Below, piece by piece: positions 1 through 9,640 of a stretch of 64,000 bases of DNA. The stretch lies in NCBI GenBank assembly GCA_963576725.1, contig OY755242.1:10526815-10590814 (forward strand). The letters are read 5' to 3'. Made by a program: the position numbers and the translations under genes. This DNA comes from Azorinus chamasolen (Eukaryota; Mollusca; Bivalvia; Cardiida; Solecurtidae). Each line of letters begins with the position of its first letter. Positions within the stretch are counted from its first letter, which is position 1. The notes beneath the pieces are model-generated. The model did no database searches and was not told where the DNA came from. It saw nothing but the letters and a program-made list of their open reading frames with translations.

Positions 1-486
1 GTTTGTGAGTTATTGGTAGCGCTGACAGTTGCACTGAAAGCAACAACATTTAACTTACTATGCCAGATTTGAGATATACGTCACAAAGAATGCAGTAAAG
101 ACGAATTGCAGAAGGGCCCCGCGTCTCTAAAACGAGGAGTGGAGTTTCGGAATTATTCCAAAATATTTATCGTGCTTTTGAAAACAACAAAAATAAATGA
201 TTTTGTTTGCAGATTACAGTGTCCGCTCGAGGAACCATTCTCAGCAATCAAAAGGTTGAAAGTACAGTCAGCCGACTTCTTACTGCATAGAGGCTGAACT
301 TAAGTGCTGGTTAGTGAACCGCAAACAAATTATAGCAAAAATCTAGGTATGCGTGACTATATGCTGATAGTCCTACGGGAAATCGTGAAGTTTTTCTTTT
401 TAATGATGTGAATCATTGGATCCATTTTAAAAGTACAAACCTGTACTCTTGTGTTCAGATTGTAACATCAAAAGAACATTCTATAA
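1..486. other. Intergenic, no recognised feature
   Basis: AT-rich sequence. Short open frames on the plus strand have no recognisable motif or composition. Nothing supports a gene or a repeat up to the T3 MITE that follows. Confidence 0.6.
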
Positions 487-688
487 CTCTTTCGCTGGCA
501 ATTACGAATTGGAAATCATCCTTGCAAACAATTTGGATCCAGATGAGATGCTGAGTAATTCGGCGTCTCATCAGGATCCATACTGTTTATGTTTTTTTTG
601 GAAACAAAAAAAGAAGACAAATAAAGGATGAAAAATGAAGCAGACGACAAATATTGCAGACGACAATTATTATGCTGCAGTGATAGAA
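487..688. mobile_element. T3-type hairpin MITE, degenerate
   Basis: The left end resembles CTCTTTCGCTGG preceded by ATAA, and the right end is GCAGTGATAGAATTAA, a decayed form of GGCAGCGAAAGGGTTAA. The interior holds the family's hairpin at about 524-590, with arms TTTGGATCCAGATGAGA and TCTCATCAGGATCCA around GAGTAATTCGG. It also has the family's A-rich and GCAGACGACAA segments. The orientation is opposite to, and the sequence more decayed than, the copy at 21,554-21,753. Non-autonomous, no coding capacity. Confidence 0.7.
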
Positions 689-802
689 TTAACAGTTTAC
701 CTGGCAGTGGCGCTTTTTGAAATCAGAGCAGATTTCGGTCATACGTGTGAAACTGGAGCCGTCCGATTAGTATCTGCCAAGGCCAAATACTCATGTGCTT
801 AT

Positions 803-1031
803 CCCTTTCCCTGTTCTATGTTTATTCCAAAGTTCAACACCTACTAACTATTCATGGAAAAATAGTTATAATGAAATACGGGAGGTGGAAAATTGTAGCC
901 ATTTTAGAAAGTAAGGAAACAGACCTTTCAAATTCCATTCGAAAACAGAGCAGACCCTGATCAGACGGCTCCTCTAGGATCCGTCTGATCTGGGTCTACT
1001 CTGTTTGCAGATGCGTGAAAACACGAAAGGG
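803..1031. mobile_element. T1 hairpin MITE with TTAT target duplication
   Basis: Begins CCCTTTCCCTGTTCTATG and ends CACGAAAGGG. It is flanked on both sides by TTAT (799-802 and 1032-1035). It contains the T1 body (ATTCATGGA, ATAATGAAATA, GGAGGTGGAA) and a hairpin at about 942-1011 with arms ACAGAGCAGACCCTGATCAG and CTGATCTGGGTCTACTCTGT. The CCC ends and 4-bp duplication fit a piggyBac-mobilised MITE (inference). The usual site in this window is TTAA, so TTAT is a variant site. Confidence 0.8.
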
Positions 1032-1077
1032 TTATATGCCTGATAAAGCATCTAGTTGGTATTCATAAAGTATAATA

Positions 1078-1119
1078 TGTTTCTGGTAGGAATCGGGATG
1101 TTTCTGGTAGGAATCGGGT
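1078..1119. repeat. Two-copy 21-bp direct repeat
   Basis: GTTTCTGGTAGGAATCGGG appears twice in tandem with a short spacer. Confidence 0.7.
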
Positions 1120-1139
1120 AAAGGGTTAAAAAAGACCTT

Positions 1140-1600
1140 TTTGAAAATGTTTTAAAGTAATAATGCTTTTCAGTAATAATGCTTCACAATAATAATGCTT
1201 CGTAGTAATAATGACTTAAAGTAATACTTTACAGTAACAAGACTTACAGTAATAATGAGTTACAGTAATAATTTACAGTGATAATTTACAGTAATAAGAC
1301 TGACAGTAATAAGACTTACAGTAAAATAAGTTACCATTACAAAGACTTACAGCAATAATGATTTACAGCAATAACGCTTTACAGTAATCATGATTTACTA
1401 CAGTAATAATTACTTATATTTATAACTATTTACCGTAATAATCACTTACAGTAATAATGATTTGCCGTAATAAGGACTAACATAATAATGATTTACAGTA
1501 GTAATGACTTATAGTAATACTTATTTACAGAACAGTAATAATGATTTTCAATAATAATGTGTGTCTGTAGTAGTGAGTTACAGTACTATACAGAATAATA
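1140..1600. repeat. Degenerate minisatellite, AGTAATAATGACTTAC type
   Basis: Dozens of imperfect units built from ACAGTAATAATG followed by ACTTAC or ATTTAC, with unit lengths of about 13-17 bp and many indels. No coding potential. Confidence 0.85.
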
Positions 1601-2365
1601 TGTTATTGCCGTAGATAGGACATCTTTATCCAATGAGGGGAGGAAACGTTGGGGAGAGGCTTCACGAATTACAAACGCTCCATCGCCTGTAAAAGCAGGT
1701 GTACGAAAGTTGTCGCGACAGAAAACAAAACTGAGAATGATGAGAAATAACAGCAAATCAAAACGGAACTCAATAAACATAAGCCCATTTGAATCGAGAA
1801 TGTGACCATTTAATTTAAACTTGTCACTTTTATTTGTAACCCCCACCCCAATAATTCATATTAACTCGACCGTGTCAGAGGGCTGTGGAAGAATAACAGA
1901 CAACAAAACCTGTGAATAAACAAACTTGCAATAATGATACAAGCGAGAGTATTAACATTGATAAGGATTGTTATATTTTAATGCAAATGCTTTTTGTTTT
2001 GATATGAAGTGTCACTAGTTTTCGTTTCGTGTATGTTGGATCCAAATGAGTTTTCATTCAAACAACACGTATTTCATATAAACATGTAGGGTTTGTATAT
2101 TTCTCGACCAAATGGAGATCAATATCGGATGATATTAGGTAATCTGACATTTTGTTTACAGTTTTCAGTCAGGCAGATTGTGTAACAGAAAGGGCGTAAC
2201 TGATCGTATCTTAAGATTTCAGTTAGGATAGACCAAGATTGATAATGCTATAACACACAATCTGATTAATATCATAAACCTTATACAAGATAGAAGATGG
2301 AGTTTTCCCTTTTTTATTTCATTTTAGCCCTCCGAATTATTTACTTAGTGTATGTAATACAAGTG
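1601..2365. other. Intergenic, no recognised feature
   Basis: The minus-strand frame at 1586-1846 and the plus-strand frame at 2297-2497 show no domain, motif or gene-like composition. No clear repeats seen. Confidence 0.55.
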
Positions 2366-2371
2366 TATTCC

Positions 2372-2425
2372 TCAGTCGGTTACGTGGAAGACGGTGAGTG
2401 GGTCCGATTCCCACTAGTTGCGAAT
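2372..2425 (+). mobile_element. Possible tRNA-derived SINE head
   Basis: CTCAGTCGGTTACGTGG resembles a tRNA A-box region. GTGGGTCCGATTCCCAC resembles a T-arm with B box, in correct order and roughly correct spacing. The acceptor stem is not evident, so a working tRNA gene is unlikely. The call rests on short motifs only. Confidence 0.35.
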
Positions 2426-2753
2426 CATTTTAATTATTATTTTTATTTCTATCTTCCATATTTGGTAAATATTGAGAAAGAAATCAGGGAGACATAATTG
2501 TACAGGCGTGTTATAGTTTTCATTATAAACATTCGGCGATATAAAACTTCGAAAAGTAGTTCAGGTGAAAAAACCCAACAACAATCATTAAGCCACAGAA
2601 CGTAAACTCGTGACCTACTAACAGGATAAACTTTGACTAACTGCACCCTTTATCTGTACATTTAAGCACCTCGTGAGAGGATAAAACAATTTTAGGTAAT
2701 ATTACTATACCTTTTATTCCATATATATATATGTATATATACACCTTTATATA

Positions 2754-2957
2754 CAGTAAAACCTCTCTATTACGGCCACTAAATTACATCAAGTATTTTG
2801 TTTTAAAGGCAGGCGTAAGCTTAAAGCAAGTTGAAAGTAAAACAGAACGCTCCTATAAGAGCGGTCTGTTTTACTTTCATCTTGCTTTAAGCAACCACCT
2901 GTCCTAAATACCAACTAAATAACACAATCCAGTGGCCGTTATAGTGATGATTTAATG
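2754..2957. mobile_element. TA1 palindromic MITE
   Basis: Starts CAGTAAAACCTCTCTATTAC after TA, and ends in a decayed complement followed by TA (2958-2959). The interior is a long inverted repeat: arms GCTTAAAGCAAGTTGAAAG and CTTTCATCTTGCTTTAAGC meet at ACGCTCCTATAAGAGCGG. TA flanks and CAGT ends place it with Tc1/mariner/pogo-type non-autonomous elements (inference). Confidence 0.85.
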
Positions 2958-3164
2958 TACGCCTTTGTAATCAGAGTAGACCCCGATTAGAAGGTTCTGT
3001 TCTGTTTGCTTATGATATGCATTAAGCTAGCACTTGCCTTATAGACCAATAATTAGAATGCTTTTTGGTGATCGCTTAAGAGAGATTCTATTGTAAGCAA
3101 AGAGAGTAGAGCCTGATTAGACTGCTCTTTCAGGAGGCGTTAAAGGCGTACTTGTTAGGGTTAA

Positions 3165-3348
3165 CACATTCCCTCCTCTGACGCATTTTGGTGCCTCTGT
3201 AAAAGTCACTTTTTGACACAATTGCTCTATTTATCACAATGGTTTCAAAATACACGATTTTATGTTTTTCCTTTTCTCTATTAAAACGCTTCTTTTCTGT
3301 AGATTTATTCAAAGTGGTTGGGTCTAAATATAGTCTAGGAGGAAATGA
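3165..3348. mobile_element. T4 MITE lacking the hairpin left arm
   Basis: TTAA (3161-3164) is followed by CACATTCCCTC, then the family body CTGTAAAAGTCACTTT and TTTATCACAATGGTTTCAAA, and a right end GGAAATGAGTAA. Compared with the copies at 44.7 and 48.5 kb, one arm of the central hairpin is missing. Confidence 0.75.
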
Positions 3349-3375
3349 GTAAATGCAGTATGGATAATAAAAGTA

Positions 3376-3578
3376 CAGTAAAACCTCTCTATAACGGCCA
3401 CTAAATTGTGTTAATTAGTTGGTATGTAGGGCAGGTGGCTGCTTAAAGCAAGGTGAAAGTAAAACAGAATGCTCCTATAGGAGCGTTCTGTTTTACTTTC
3501 ACCTTGCCTTAAGCAGCCATCTGCATTTAACATAAAATACTTATGTAATTTAGTGGCCGTTATAGAGAGGTTTTACTG
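3376..3578. mobile_element. TA1 palindromic MITE, well preserved
   Basis: CAGTAAAACCTCTCTATAAC starts after TA, and GTTATAGAGAGGTTTTACTG ends before TA. These are near-perfect terminal inverted repeats that continue almost to the centre (a whole-element palindrome). The tip is GCTCCTATAGGAGC at 3471-3484. No coding capacity. Confidence 0.92.
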
Positions 3579-3929
3579 TACACGTGTTAGCTGACGTCTG
3601 TGCTTCTTGTCAATATCATCAGTAAACGAGAGCTTCTACAAAGGTACAAGCGTGTCTGTGAAAGATTTACGAGTTCTTTGCCCAGTATATTGACTCTTTA
3701 ATGAATAAATATTTACGTTACGATATAGGATAATGCGATACGTGAAAGCTGTGTCCTTCACACTGTTTCCAGCACGTCATCCCTTCGTATGCAATACTTG
3801 TAACGTAAAGACCAATAAGATAGGTGAGACATCATTGATACCATTTAAACGAGCTTTTGTATTGGCACAAGACAGTTTGGTAATTATAGAAACTACAGAA
3901 ACATATCTATATTATTCTTAAGGTAAAGG

Positions 3930-3988
3930 GAACATGTCCTAATCAGACATCACCTATATGATTTGGGTCTACTCTGTTTGCCATTAGG
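3930..3988. repeat. Hairpin remnant of T1/T5 type
   Basis: AATCAGACATCACCTATATG and GATTTGGGTCTACTCTGTTTG are decayed arms of the T1/T5 hairpin, directly abutting the next MITE. Confidence 0.6.
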
Positions 3989-3992
3989 TTAA

Positions 3993-4234
3993 CCCTTCTC
4001 TTGCTGAATTTTAAAATACATTTCTCCTTCTTTACCCATGCCCTGTTGTATAATTACATATATATTCACTGTGTACAAGTATTTCGCTATACAATCACTG
4101 CTGTGGAGTGCACTGGCTGCACAATCAACTTGTAAATAGTGCAGACCCTGATGAGACAGCTCCTGCAGGAGCTGTCTCATCTGTGTCTTCACTATTTACA
4201 GGTAGGTATATTGACGTGAATAGCAAGCGAAGGG
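3993..4234 (-). mobile_element. T2 hairpin MITE with TTAA duplication
   Basis: TTAA at 3989-3992 and 4235-4238. Ends CCCTTCTCTTGCT and AGCAAGCGAAGGG. Central hairpin TGAGACAGCTCCTGCAGGAG with complementary arm, about 4130-4200, whose outer arms are AAATAGTGCAGACC and CTTCACTATTT. Orientation is opposite to the copy at 34.3 kb. The TTAA duplication and CCC/GGG ends are piggyBac-like (inference). Confidence 0.9.
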
Positions 4235-4347
4235 TTAAAATTCATAGACATAAGCGTTAAGACAGGTGGTATAATATATTATGTAGGACGAATGTAACAC
4301 ATGTCTACATCTCCTGTAAGAGCTTTCTGTGTATGCAGGGGCATTAG

Positions 4348-4590
4348 CCCTTCCCCTCTATTATCGTTATTCCAAAGTTTAATACCCTCTTAATATTCAT
4401 GAACAAAATGGATATAATGAATTGTGGCAGGCGGAACATTGTAGTCATTTTAGAAGCTAAATACGCAGATCTGATAGATTCAATAAGCAGACAGAGCAGA
4501 CCCTGATCAGACGGCTCCTATAAGAGCCGTTTGATCTGGGTCTACTCTGTTTGCAAATGCCTTCAAACACGTTTATTTGAAAGAAACCAT
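4348..4590. mobile_element. T1 hairpin MITE, ends decayed
   Basis: Starts near CCCTTCCCCTCTATTATCG and shares the T1 body. The hairpin at 4490-4557 is CAGACCCTGATCAGACGGC / GAGCCGTTTGATCTGGGTC. The right end (GTTTATTTGAAAG) is decayed, so limits are approximate. Confidence 0.75.
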
Positions 4591-4753
4591 TTGCTCGTAT
4601 AGACCCGCATTATTATTAATTATGTGGCCGTTATGTTCAGGTACTATTCAACACCAGTAGCTGGAGCCAGGTAAAGAAAAGTACGACCATTATTTATCAT
4701 TAAAACAGACAATCGTCTTAAGTCATGAAACACGAACATGATAGTTTGAAATA

Positions 4754-4957
4754 CAGTAGAACCTATCTTACGCGACCTTAAATGAGGTTTGACTACGGGT
4801 CTGTAAGGCAGATGGTAGCTTAATACAGGTCAAAAGTAGCACAACAAGCTCATATAGGATCTTTTTGCATTACTTCTGCTCAGTGTTAAGCAACTACATG
4901 CTTTTATCAGATGCTTGTGTCCAATCAATATAAGGTCGCTTAAGACAAATTCTACTG
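4754..4957. mobile_element. TA2 MITE
   Basis: CAGTAGAACCTATCTTACGC follows TA, and GCTTAAGACAAATTCTACTG precedes TA. The interior carries decayed TA2 arms (GGCAGATGGTAGCTTAATAC). Confidence 0.8.
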
Positions 4958-4959
4958 TA

Positions 4960-5160
4960 CAGTAAACTCTCTCGACACAGAAGACTCAAACAACTAGCAA
5001 TGTCGGTCTTTAAGACAGGTAGCCGTTTTATATAGATTGGAAGTCATGTAAGAAACCCAAAAAGGAACATTCTGCGTGATTTTCACCATCCATTACGCAG
5101 CTACATGCATCAAAGCGGAACCCTTTGATCAGGGTCTGCCGTTTGCTATAAAAATCATTT
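4960..5160. repeat. Decayed TA2 and T1 hairpin pieces
   Basis: AGTAAACTCTCTCGACACAG and ATTCTGCGTGATTTTCACC resemble TA2 ends and arms. GATCAGGGTCTGCCGTTTGCT is a T1/T5 hairpin arm. No full copy. Confidence 0.45.
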
Positions 5161-5308
5161 TCTACAGATAAATTTGGAAACAGTGTTTGTTTAATATTTA
5201 GAACAGTTGACGTCAGTTTGAATTATTTAGCGGGGTCGAAGGTTACCATATTACATCAGAAAACGTACCGAGTTACTATTTGCCATTTTCGTGACATTTG
5301 TACGTTAC

Positions 5309-5562
5309 AGTACAGTAAAGTATAACATGTCTTAATAGACCATCAAGAAGATGTCTAATACAACCATTCAAAAGAAGTATAAATCTGTTTGTTTATATAA
5401 AAAGAAAACAGGCGTTAGCTTCATGCAGGACAAATAGTTATGGAGAAAGCTCCTATCGGATCTTTTTCTTCTACTGTTGTTCTGCATTAGGCTACCATTT
5501 ACCTGTACATACTCTTGTGTTGATAAATTATGTTGTCGTATCAGCGAGCTTCTGCTGTATCT
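5309..5562. mobile_element. TA2-like MITE, degenerate
   Basis: ACAGTAAAGTATAACATGTC at the left and GAGCTTCTGCTGTATC at the right. The interior has GAAAGCTCCTATCGGATCTT, a decayed TA2 hairpin tip. Confidence 0.5.
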
Positions 5563-5569
5563 AGATACT

Positions 5570-5700
5570 TTCCTCCATAAATACGCATTTTAATGCCCCT
5601 GTAAACGTCACTTTCCGAATCTATTTTGATAAAAAGAGCATTTTTTTCGGTAGATTTATTCAAAGAGGTTTGGTCTAAAACTAGCATATGAGGGAATGGG
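5570..5700. mobile_element. T4 MITE fragment
   Basis: CTGTAAACGTCACTTTC, TCGGTAGATTTATTCAAAG and ATGAGGGAATGGG followed by TTAA (5701-5704) match the T4 body and right end. The hairpin is collapsed. Confidence 0.7.
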
Positions 5701-5737
5701 TTAAAGTATAGTCATATGTGATAACTGAATGAGGACG

Positions 5738-5800
5738 ATATATACAGTAACATCCCTCTAAACCGGACGTTCAATCGTAGTATCAATTTTAGAGGATTAA
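5738..5800. mobile_element. TA2 end fragment (CTAAACCGGACG variant)
   Basis: CAGTAACATCCCTCTAAACC followed by GGACGTTCAATCGTAGTATC matches the left end of the CCGGACG variant of TA2. Confidence 0.6.
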
Positions 5801-5850
5801 AATAGGTACATAATTGATAAGTGCATTTTGACAAGATAATTCAGTTTTAA

Positions 5851-6092
5851 CCCTACTCTTGCTGAATTTTAAAATACATGTCTCCTGCTTTACCCTTGCC
5901 CTGTTGTATAATTACATATATCTTCACTGTGTACAAGTATTTCGCTGTGCAATCACTGATGTGGAGTGCACTGGTTGCACAATCAATTTGTAAATAGTGC
6001 AGACCCTGATGAGGCAGCGCATGCAGGAGCTGTCTCATTTGGGTCTCCACTATTTACAGGTAGGTATATTGACGTGAATAGCAAGCGAAGGG
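5851..6092 (-). mobile_element. T2 hairpin MITE with TTAA duplication
   Basis: TTAA at 5847-5850 and 6093-6096. The length (242 bp), orientation and sequence nearly match the copy at 3993-4234, with CCCTACTCTTGCT and AGCAAGCGAAGGG ends. Hairpin at about 5990-6060. Confidence 0.9.
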
Positions 6093-6242
6093 TTAATACA
6101 CTTTGCAGCTTAACAATAGGTGAAAATCAGACAGAATGTTTCTAGAGGAGCCCATTTTTAAGTCTACATTGTTTGCAAATGTCTGAACGTTCGTTTGTCT
6201 CATTCATTATGGCACGCTTACAATTGCTAGAGGATGTTAATT

Positions 6243-6315
6243 GATAAACAGTGCCGATCCTGATCAGGAGTCTCCGAGAGGGGCCCTCTAATCTTGGCGT
6301 ACACATTGCAAATGC
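6243..6315. repeat. T1/T5-type hairpin, decayed
   Basis: AAACAGTGCCGATCCTGATC and AATCTTGGCGTACACATTGC pair imperfectly around GAGAGGGGCCCTCT. Confidence 0.55.
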
Positions 6316-6695
6316 AAGTACACTCGTTTAACCATTTCAAAAGAGAAACATATACCAAATGCTCAATGTAATCTCACATGCCCTTGGTTCAGAAACGTGC
6401 CTACAAACTCACGCGAGGCACACTGGTAACACCCTTTTAATTCTGAATTTTATATCGTGTCCCGCATTAGACCAAACACCAATCCTAGAATTTTTATTTG
6501 CAGTTTAATAGTTGGTTGCAATTTAATCCTAGATCAAATCGAACCAAATATTAAAATACGAATAGAAATTCCGAACTTCAAATGTCAGGCTTTCAACTGT
6601 TCAATGTTCGTGTAATAAAAAAAAATATCATAGCTGAATTATCATTTGTGACCTTTTGGCGTTGATAAAAATTACAATCAGATGTATATCATACC
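6316..6695. other. Intergenic, no recognised feature
   Basis: AT-rich. No open frame or repeat recognised. Confidence 0.5.
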
Positions 6696-6767
6696 TTAAG
6701 CAAACAGAACAGACCCTGATCAGAAGGTCTTCTAGGAGCCGTCTGATCTGGGTCTACACTATTTGCA
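6696..6767. repeat. T1/T5-type hairpin
   Basis: AGCAAACAGAACAGACCCTG and GTCTACACTATTTGC pair around GATCAGAAGGTCTTC / AGGAGCCGTCTGATC. It stands without recognisable MITE ends. Confidence 0.8.
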
Positions 6768-7480
6768 AAGGCACGAAAAAGCGTTTTCATGAAGGAAATG
6801 ATTAAATATCTTAATTAGGTTACACAATTAATATCTAACAATCATGAACAGCCTTCCTGCGTTGCTGGTGTTCCATGTCACGTGACCTGACTGTCATTTG
6901 CAAACAGTTTCGAGAGACGCCGGATGAGACGCCTGTACCTTGACGTATAATCAGACAGGGAACTGTTTAACCTGAACAAATCATCAGGTGTATTTGAGCA
7001 ACTGTGGATTTCCTTACAGTAGAACAAGGTCAATGGATTTTCATGTTAACGTCGGTATTCGTTCGCCCATATAAACGCATATTCACGCATTTGCTCCTGT
7101 AGGAGTCGTCTACTCAGTGTCTTCTATGTTTGCTAATGTAATCTGACAGATCTGTTTCGTTAGTTTCCAAAATGGCTACAGTGTTGCATCTTACATACAT
7201 TTGTATTTGATATAACTATTTCATTCATGAGTATTCAGTAGGTATTGAAATTTGTAATAAACATAGAACAGGGAAAGGGTTAAGCGCTTGACTTCATTTT
7301 AACCCTTAACCTTTAACCCAGCTAACTACGGCCTGATTCACATTTGCAAACAGCTGAGTATCCAAGTGTTTGATGTTCTCAAACGCTTGATCTAATCGAA
7401 TACATGAGAAATACACTAGCTCCAAATGTGAGGACCTGCACATGTTATGTTTTAATAGCGGGATAAGGGTTAAGCTCTGT
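6768..7480. other. Intergenic with scattered MITE debris
   Basis: AGGAGTCGTCTACTCAGTGTC (about 7100) is a decayed hairpin arm. GAAAGGGTTAAGCGC and TTAACCCTTAACC near 7275-7310 look like T-family ends. Near 7350-7395 there is a J-type stretch (CAAGTGTTTGATGTTCTCAA). No gene. Confidence 0.45.
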
Positions 7481-8402
7481 TGCAGCAGTTATCACCATCA
7501 CTATTGCAGCAGTTATCACCATCACTATTGCAGCAGTTATCACTATCACTATTGCAGCAGTTATCACCATCACTATTGCAGCAGTTATCACTATCACTAT
7601 TGCAGCAGTTATCACTATCACTATTGCAGCAGTTATCACTTTCACTATTGCAGCAGTTATCACTATCACTATTGCAGCAGTTATCACTATCACTATTGCA
7701 GAAGTTATCACTATCAATATTGCAGCTGTTATCACTATCACTATTGCAGCAGTTATCACAGTTATCACTATCACTATTGCAGCAGTTATCACTATCACTA
7801 TTGCAGCAGTTATCACTATCACTATTGCAGCAGTTATCACAGTTATCACTATCACTATTGCAGCAGTAATCACTATCACTATTGCAGCAGTTATCACTAT
7901 CACTATTGCAGCAGTTATCACTACCACTATTGCATCAGTTAGCACTATCACTATTGCATCAGTTATCACAATCACTATTGCAGCAGTTATCACTTTCACT
8001 ATTGCAGCAGTTACCACTATCACTATTGCAGCAGTTATCACTATCACTATTGCAGCAGTTATCATCATCACTATTGCAGAAGTTATCACTATCACTATTG
8101 CAGCAGTTATCACTATCACTATTGCAGCAGTTATCACTACCACTATTGCATCAGTTAGCACTATCACTATTGCATCAGTTATCACAATCACTATTGCAGC
8201 AGTTATCACTTTCACTATTGCAGCAGTTACCACTATCACTATTGCAGCAGTTATCACTATCACTATTGCAGCAGTTATCATCATCACTATTGCAGCAGTT
8301 ATCACTATCACTATTGCAGCAGTTATCACTATCACTATTGCAGCAGTTATCATCATCACTATTGCAGAAGTTATCATTATCACTATTGCAGCAGTTATCA
8401 TT
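7481..8402. repeat. 24-bp satellite with 216-bp higher-order repeat
   Basis: About 38 tandem units of 24 bp with core TTATCACTATCACTATTGCA. Some units are extended by a CAGTTATCA duplication. Diagnostic variants (CTACCACTATTGCATCAG, then TTAGCACTATC) recur at 7921 and 8137, an offset of 216 bp = 9 units, so a nine-unit block was duplicated. Because 24 is divisible by 3, all frames stay open and give artificial ORFs on both strands (up to 318 codons on the minus strand). These are repeat artefacts with no start context or domain. Confidence 0.95.
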
Positions 8403-8414
8403 TCTGGCGTTTAA

Positions 8415-8600
8415 CTCTTTCTCTAGTAAAGATACCTTTTCACGAACTTGCAAACAGTGTATACCCTGACCAGACGGCTTCTGTAGGAACCGTCTAATCA
8501 GGTCTACTCTGTTTGCTTTTAAAATCACGTGTACATATGCGATTATGAAACAATCAGCAAATGAATATTCATGGTGTCATTATTTCTTACAGGAAAAGGG
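8415..8600. mobile_element. T5 hairpin MITE with TTAA flanks
   Basis: TTAA at 8411-8414 and 8601-8604. Left CTCTTTCTC, right AGGAAAAGGG. Hairpin at 8448-8517 with arms TGCAAACAGTGTATACCCTG and CAGGTCTACTCTGTTTGC. It begins just after the end of the 24-bp satellite. Confidence 0.75.
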
Positions 8601-8604
8601 TTAA

Positions 8605-8955
8605 TTCCATTGGACGGCCACGCCTTTCATATAACTTAGAAAATATATTGGTTCATAAATAAGGCTGACTCTCTGTGGCACATTTCTTTTTTAAAAGATC
8701 CATAAACTATCTTATCACGATTTTCTACAAATAAACAGCCTCAGACAATGGCAGTCGTTAATTTATTTCCCTCGAGTAATTAACTTGATATTCCATCGAA
8801 CCTTGAATTGCTCTTTGTTTTGTTCTTCAGGGATATTTTAATCATACAAATGGAGTAACAATATCATTAATGGTATGGCGATTATAAATATTTCACAATT
8901 ATTACACATAACACGCAATGCATTGTTTCAGTTGCATAGTCTACTTAACTATTTC
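8605..8955. other. Intergenic, no recognised feature
   Basis: AT-rich with no motif recognised. Confidence 0.5.
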
Positions 8956-8959
8956 CTTT

Positions 8960-9178
8960 ATGTAAACTTAGTTCACGCCTTTGCAAACAAAGAAGATCCA
9001 GAATGCTCCTATAGGAGCTTCACGATCAGGGTCTGCTCTGTTTGCTTATGAATTATTTAGATCTGATTATATAATTTCTGCTAAAGCCAAAAACGCATGT
9101 CTTCATATAGCATTGTGACAATTCAGCCAATAAACATTTATGATGTCATTAGTTCTTACATACGCAGAGGTGAAGTGT
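8960..9178. mobile_element. T5 hairpin MITE
   Basis: GCCTTTGCAAACAAAG ... CTGCTCTGTTTGCTTATGA encloses the hairpin tip GCTCCTATAGGAGC (9005-9018). The downstream T5 body includes AGATCTGATT, AAACATTTATGATGTCATT and a decayed GTGAAGTGTTAA end. Confidence 0.75.
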
Positions 9179-9207
9179 TAATGGATTGCTATATTAGTCC
9201 TGTACGT

Positions 9208-9265
9208 GGGTATAACTAGTTCAATGGTAAAATTCAGGAGGTCAACAGTTCGGATCGCAAGGGAA
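9208..9265 (+). mobile_element. Possible degenerate tRNA-related sequence
   Basis: AACTAGTTCAATGGTAAAATTC resembles a D-arm with A box and ACAGTTCGGATCGC a weak B box. Pairing is poor; at best a SINE or tRNA pseudogene relic. Confidence 0.25.
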
Positions 9266-9287
9266 GCTCACACATTCCCAAGTTAAA

Positions 9288-9474
9288 AGTAAAGCCCCTC
9301 TAAACCGGAATTCTAGTAGATAAGTATTAAAACCCTTTTATGCAGTTGACTGCTTAATGCAGGATGAAAATCATGCAGACAGATCCTAGAGGAGCTTTCT
9401 GCATTACTTTCACCCTGCATTAAGCTGCTACCTGTCTCAAAGACCGATATTTTGGTTTGGAGAGGTGTTACTGT
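9288..9474. mobile_element. TA2 MITE (CCGG variant)
   Basis: AGTAAAGCCCCTCTAAACC and GGTTTGGAGAGGTGTTACTG form terminal inverted repeats. The interior hairpin is GATCCTAGAGGAGCTTTCTG within matching arms ATGCAGGATGAAAATCATGC / GCATTACTTTCACCCTGCAT. Confidence 0.85.
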
Positions 9475-9594
9475 GCCATATTTATTACCTTGATTAAAAT
9501 TAGCCGGCCGAGCATATTTTATCACAATCTTTTCACCCGCTAAATTTTCAAAATTCAGTTTGTTTATTATAATGCAATAAGAGTGTCACACAGT

Positions 9595-9640
9595 TTGAAA
9601 CATCGTTTTGATCTGGATCCAAACTGTTTGTAAATGTAAT
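9595..9640. repeat. T3-type hairpin arm
   Basis: TTTTGATCTGGATCCAAACTG followed by TTTGTAAATG matches the right arm of the T3 hairpin. The left arm is reduced to CACAGTTTGAAAC. Confidence 0.6.

Noticed and set aside
2372..2425. Functional tRNA gene
   Set aside because: A- and B-box-like words are present, but no acceptor stem or cloverleaf could be built by eye.
7481..8402. CRISPR-like regular repeats here and at 42.4, 57.9 and 61.0 kb
   Set aside because: Units are head-to-tail satellites without unique spacers, in a eukaryotic transposon-rich context.
7442..8469. Long open frames on both strands (up to 318 codons), Ile/Val/Ala/Thr- or Leu/Gln/Ser-rich
   Set aside because: They are the 24-bp satellite read in frame; the unit is divisible by three and no start context or domain exists.
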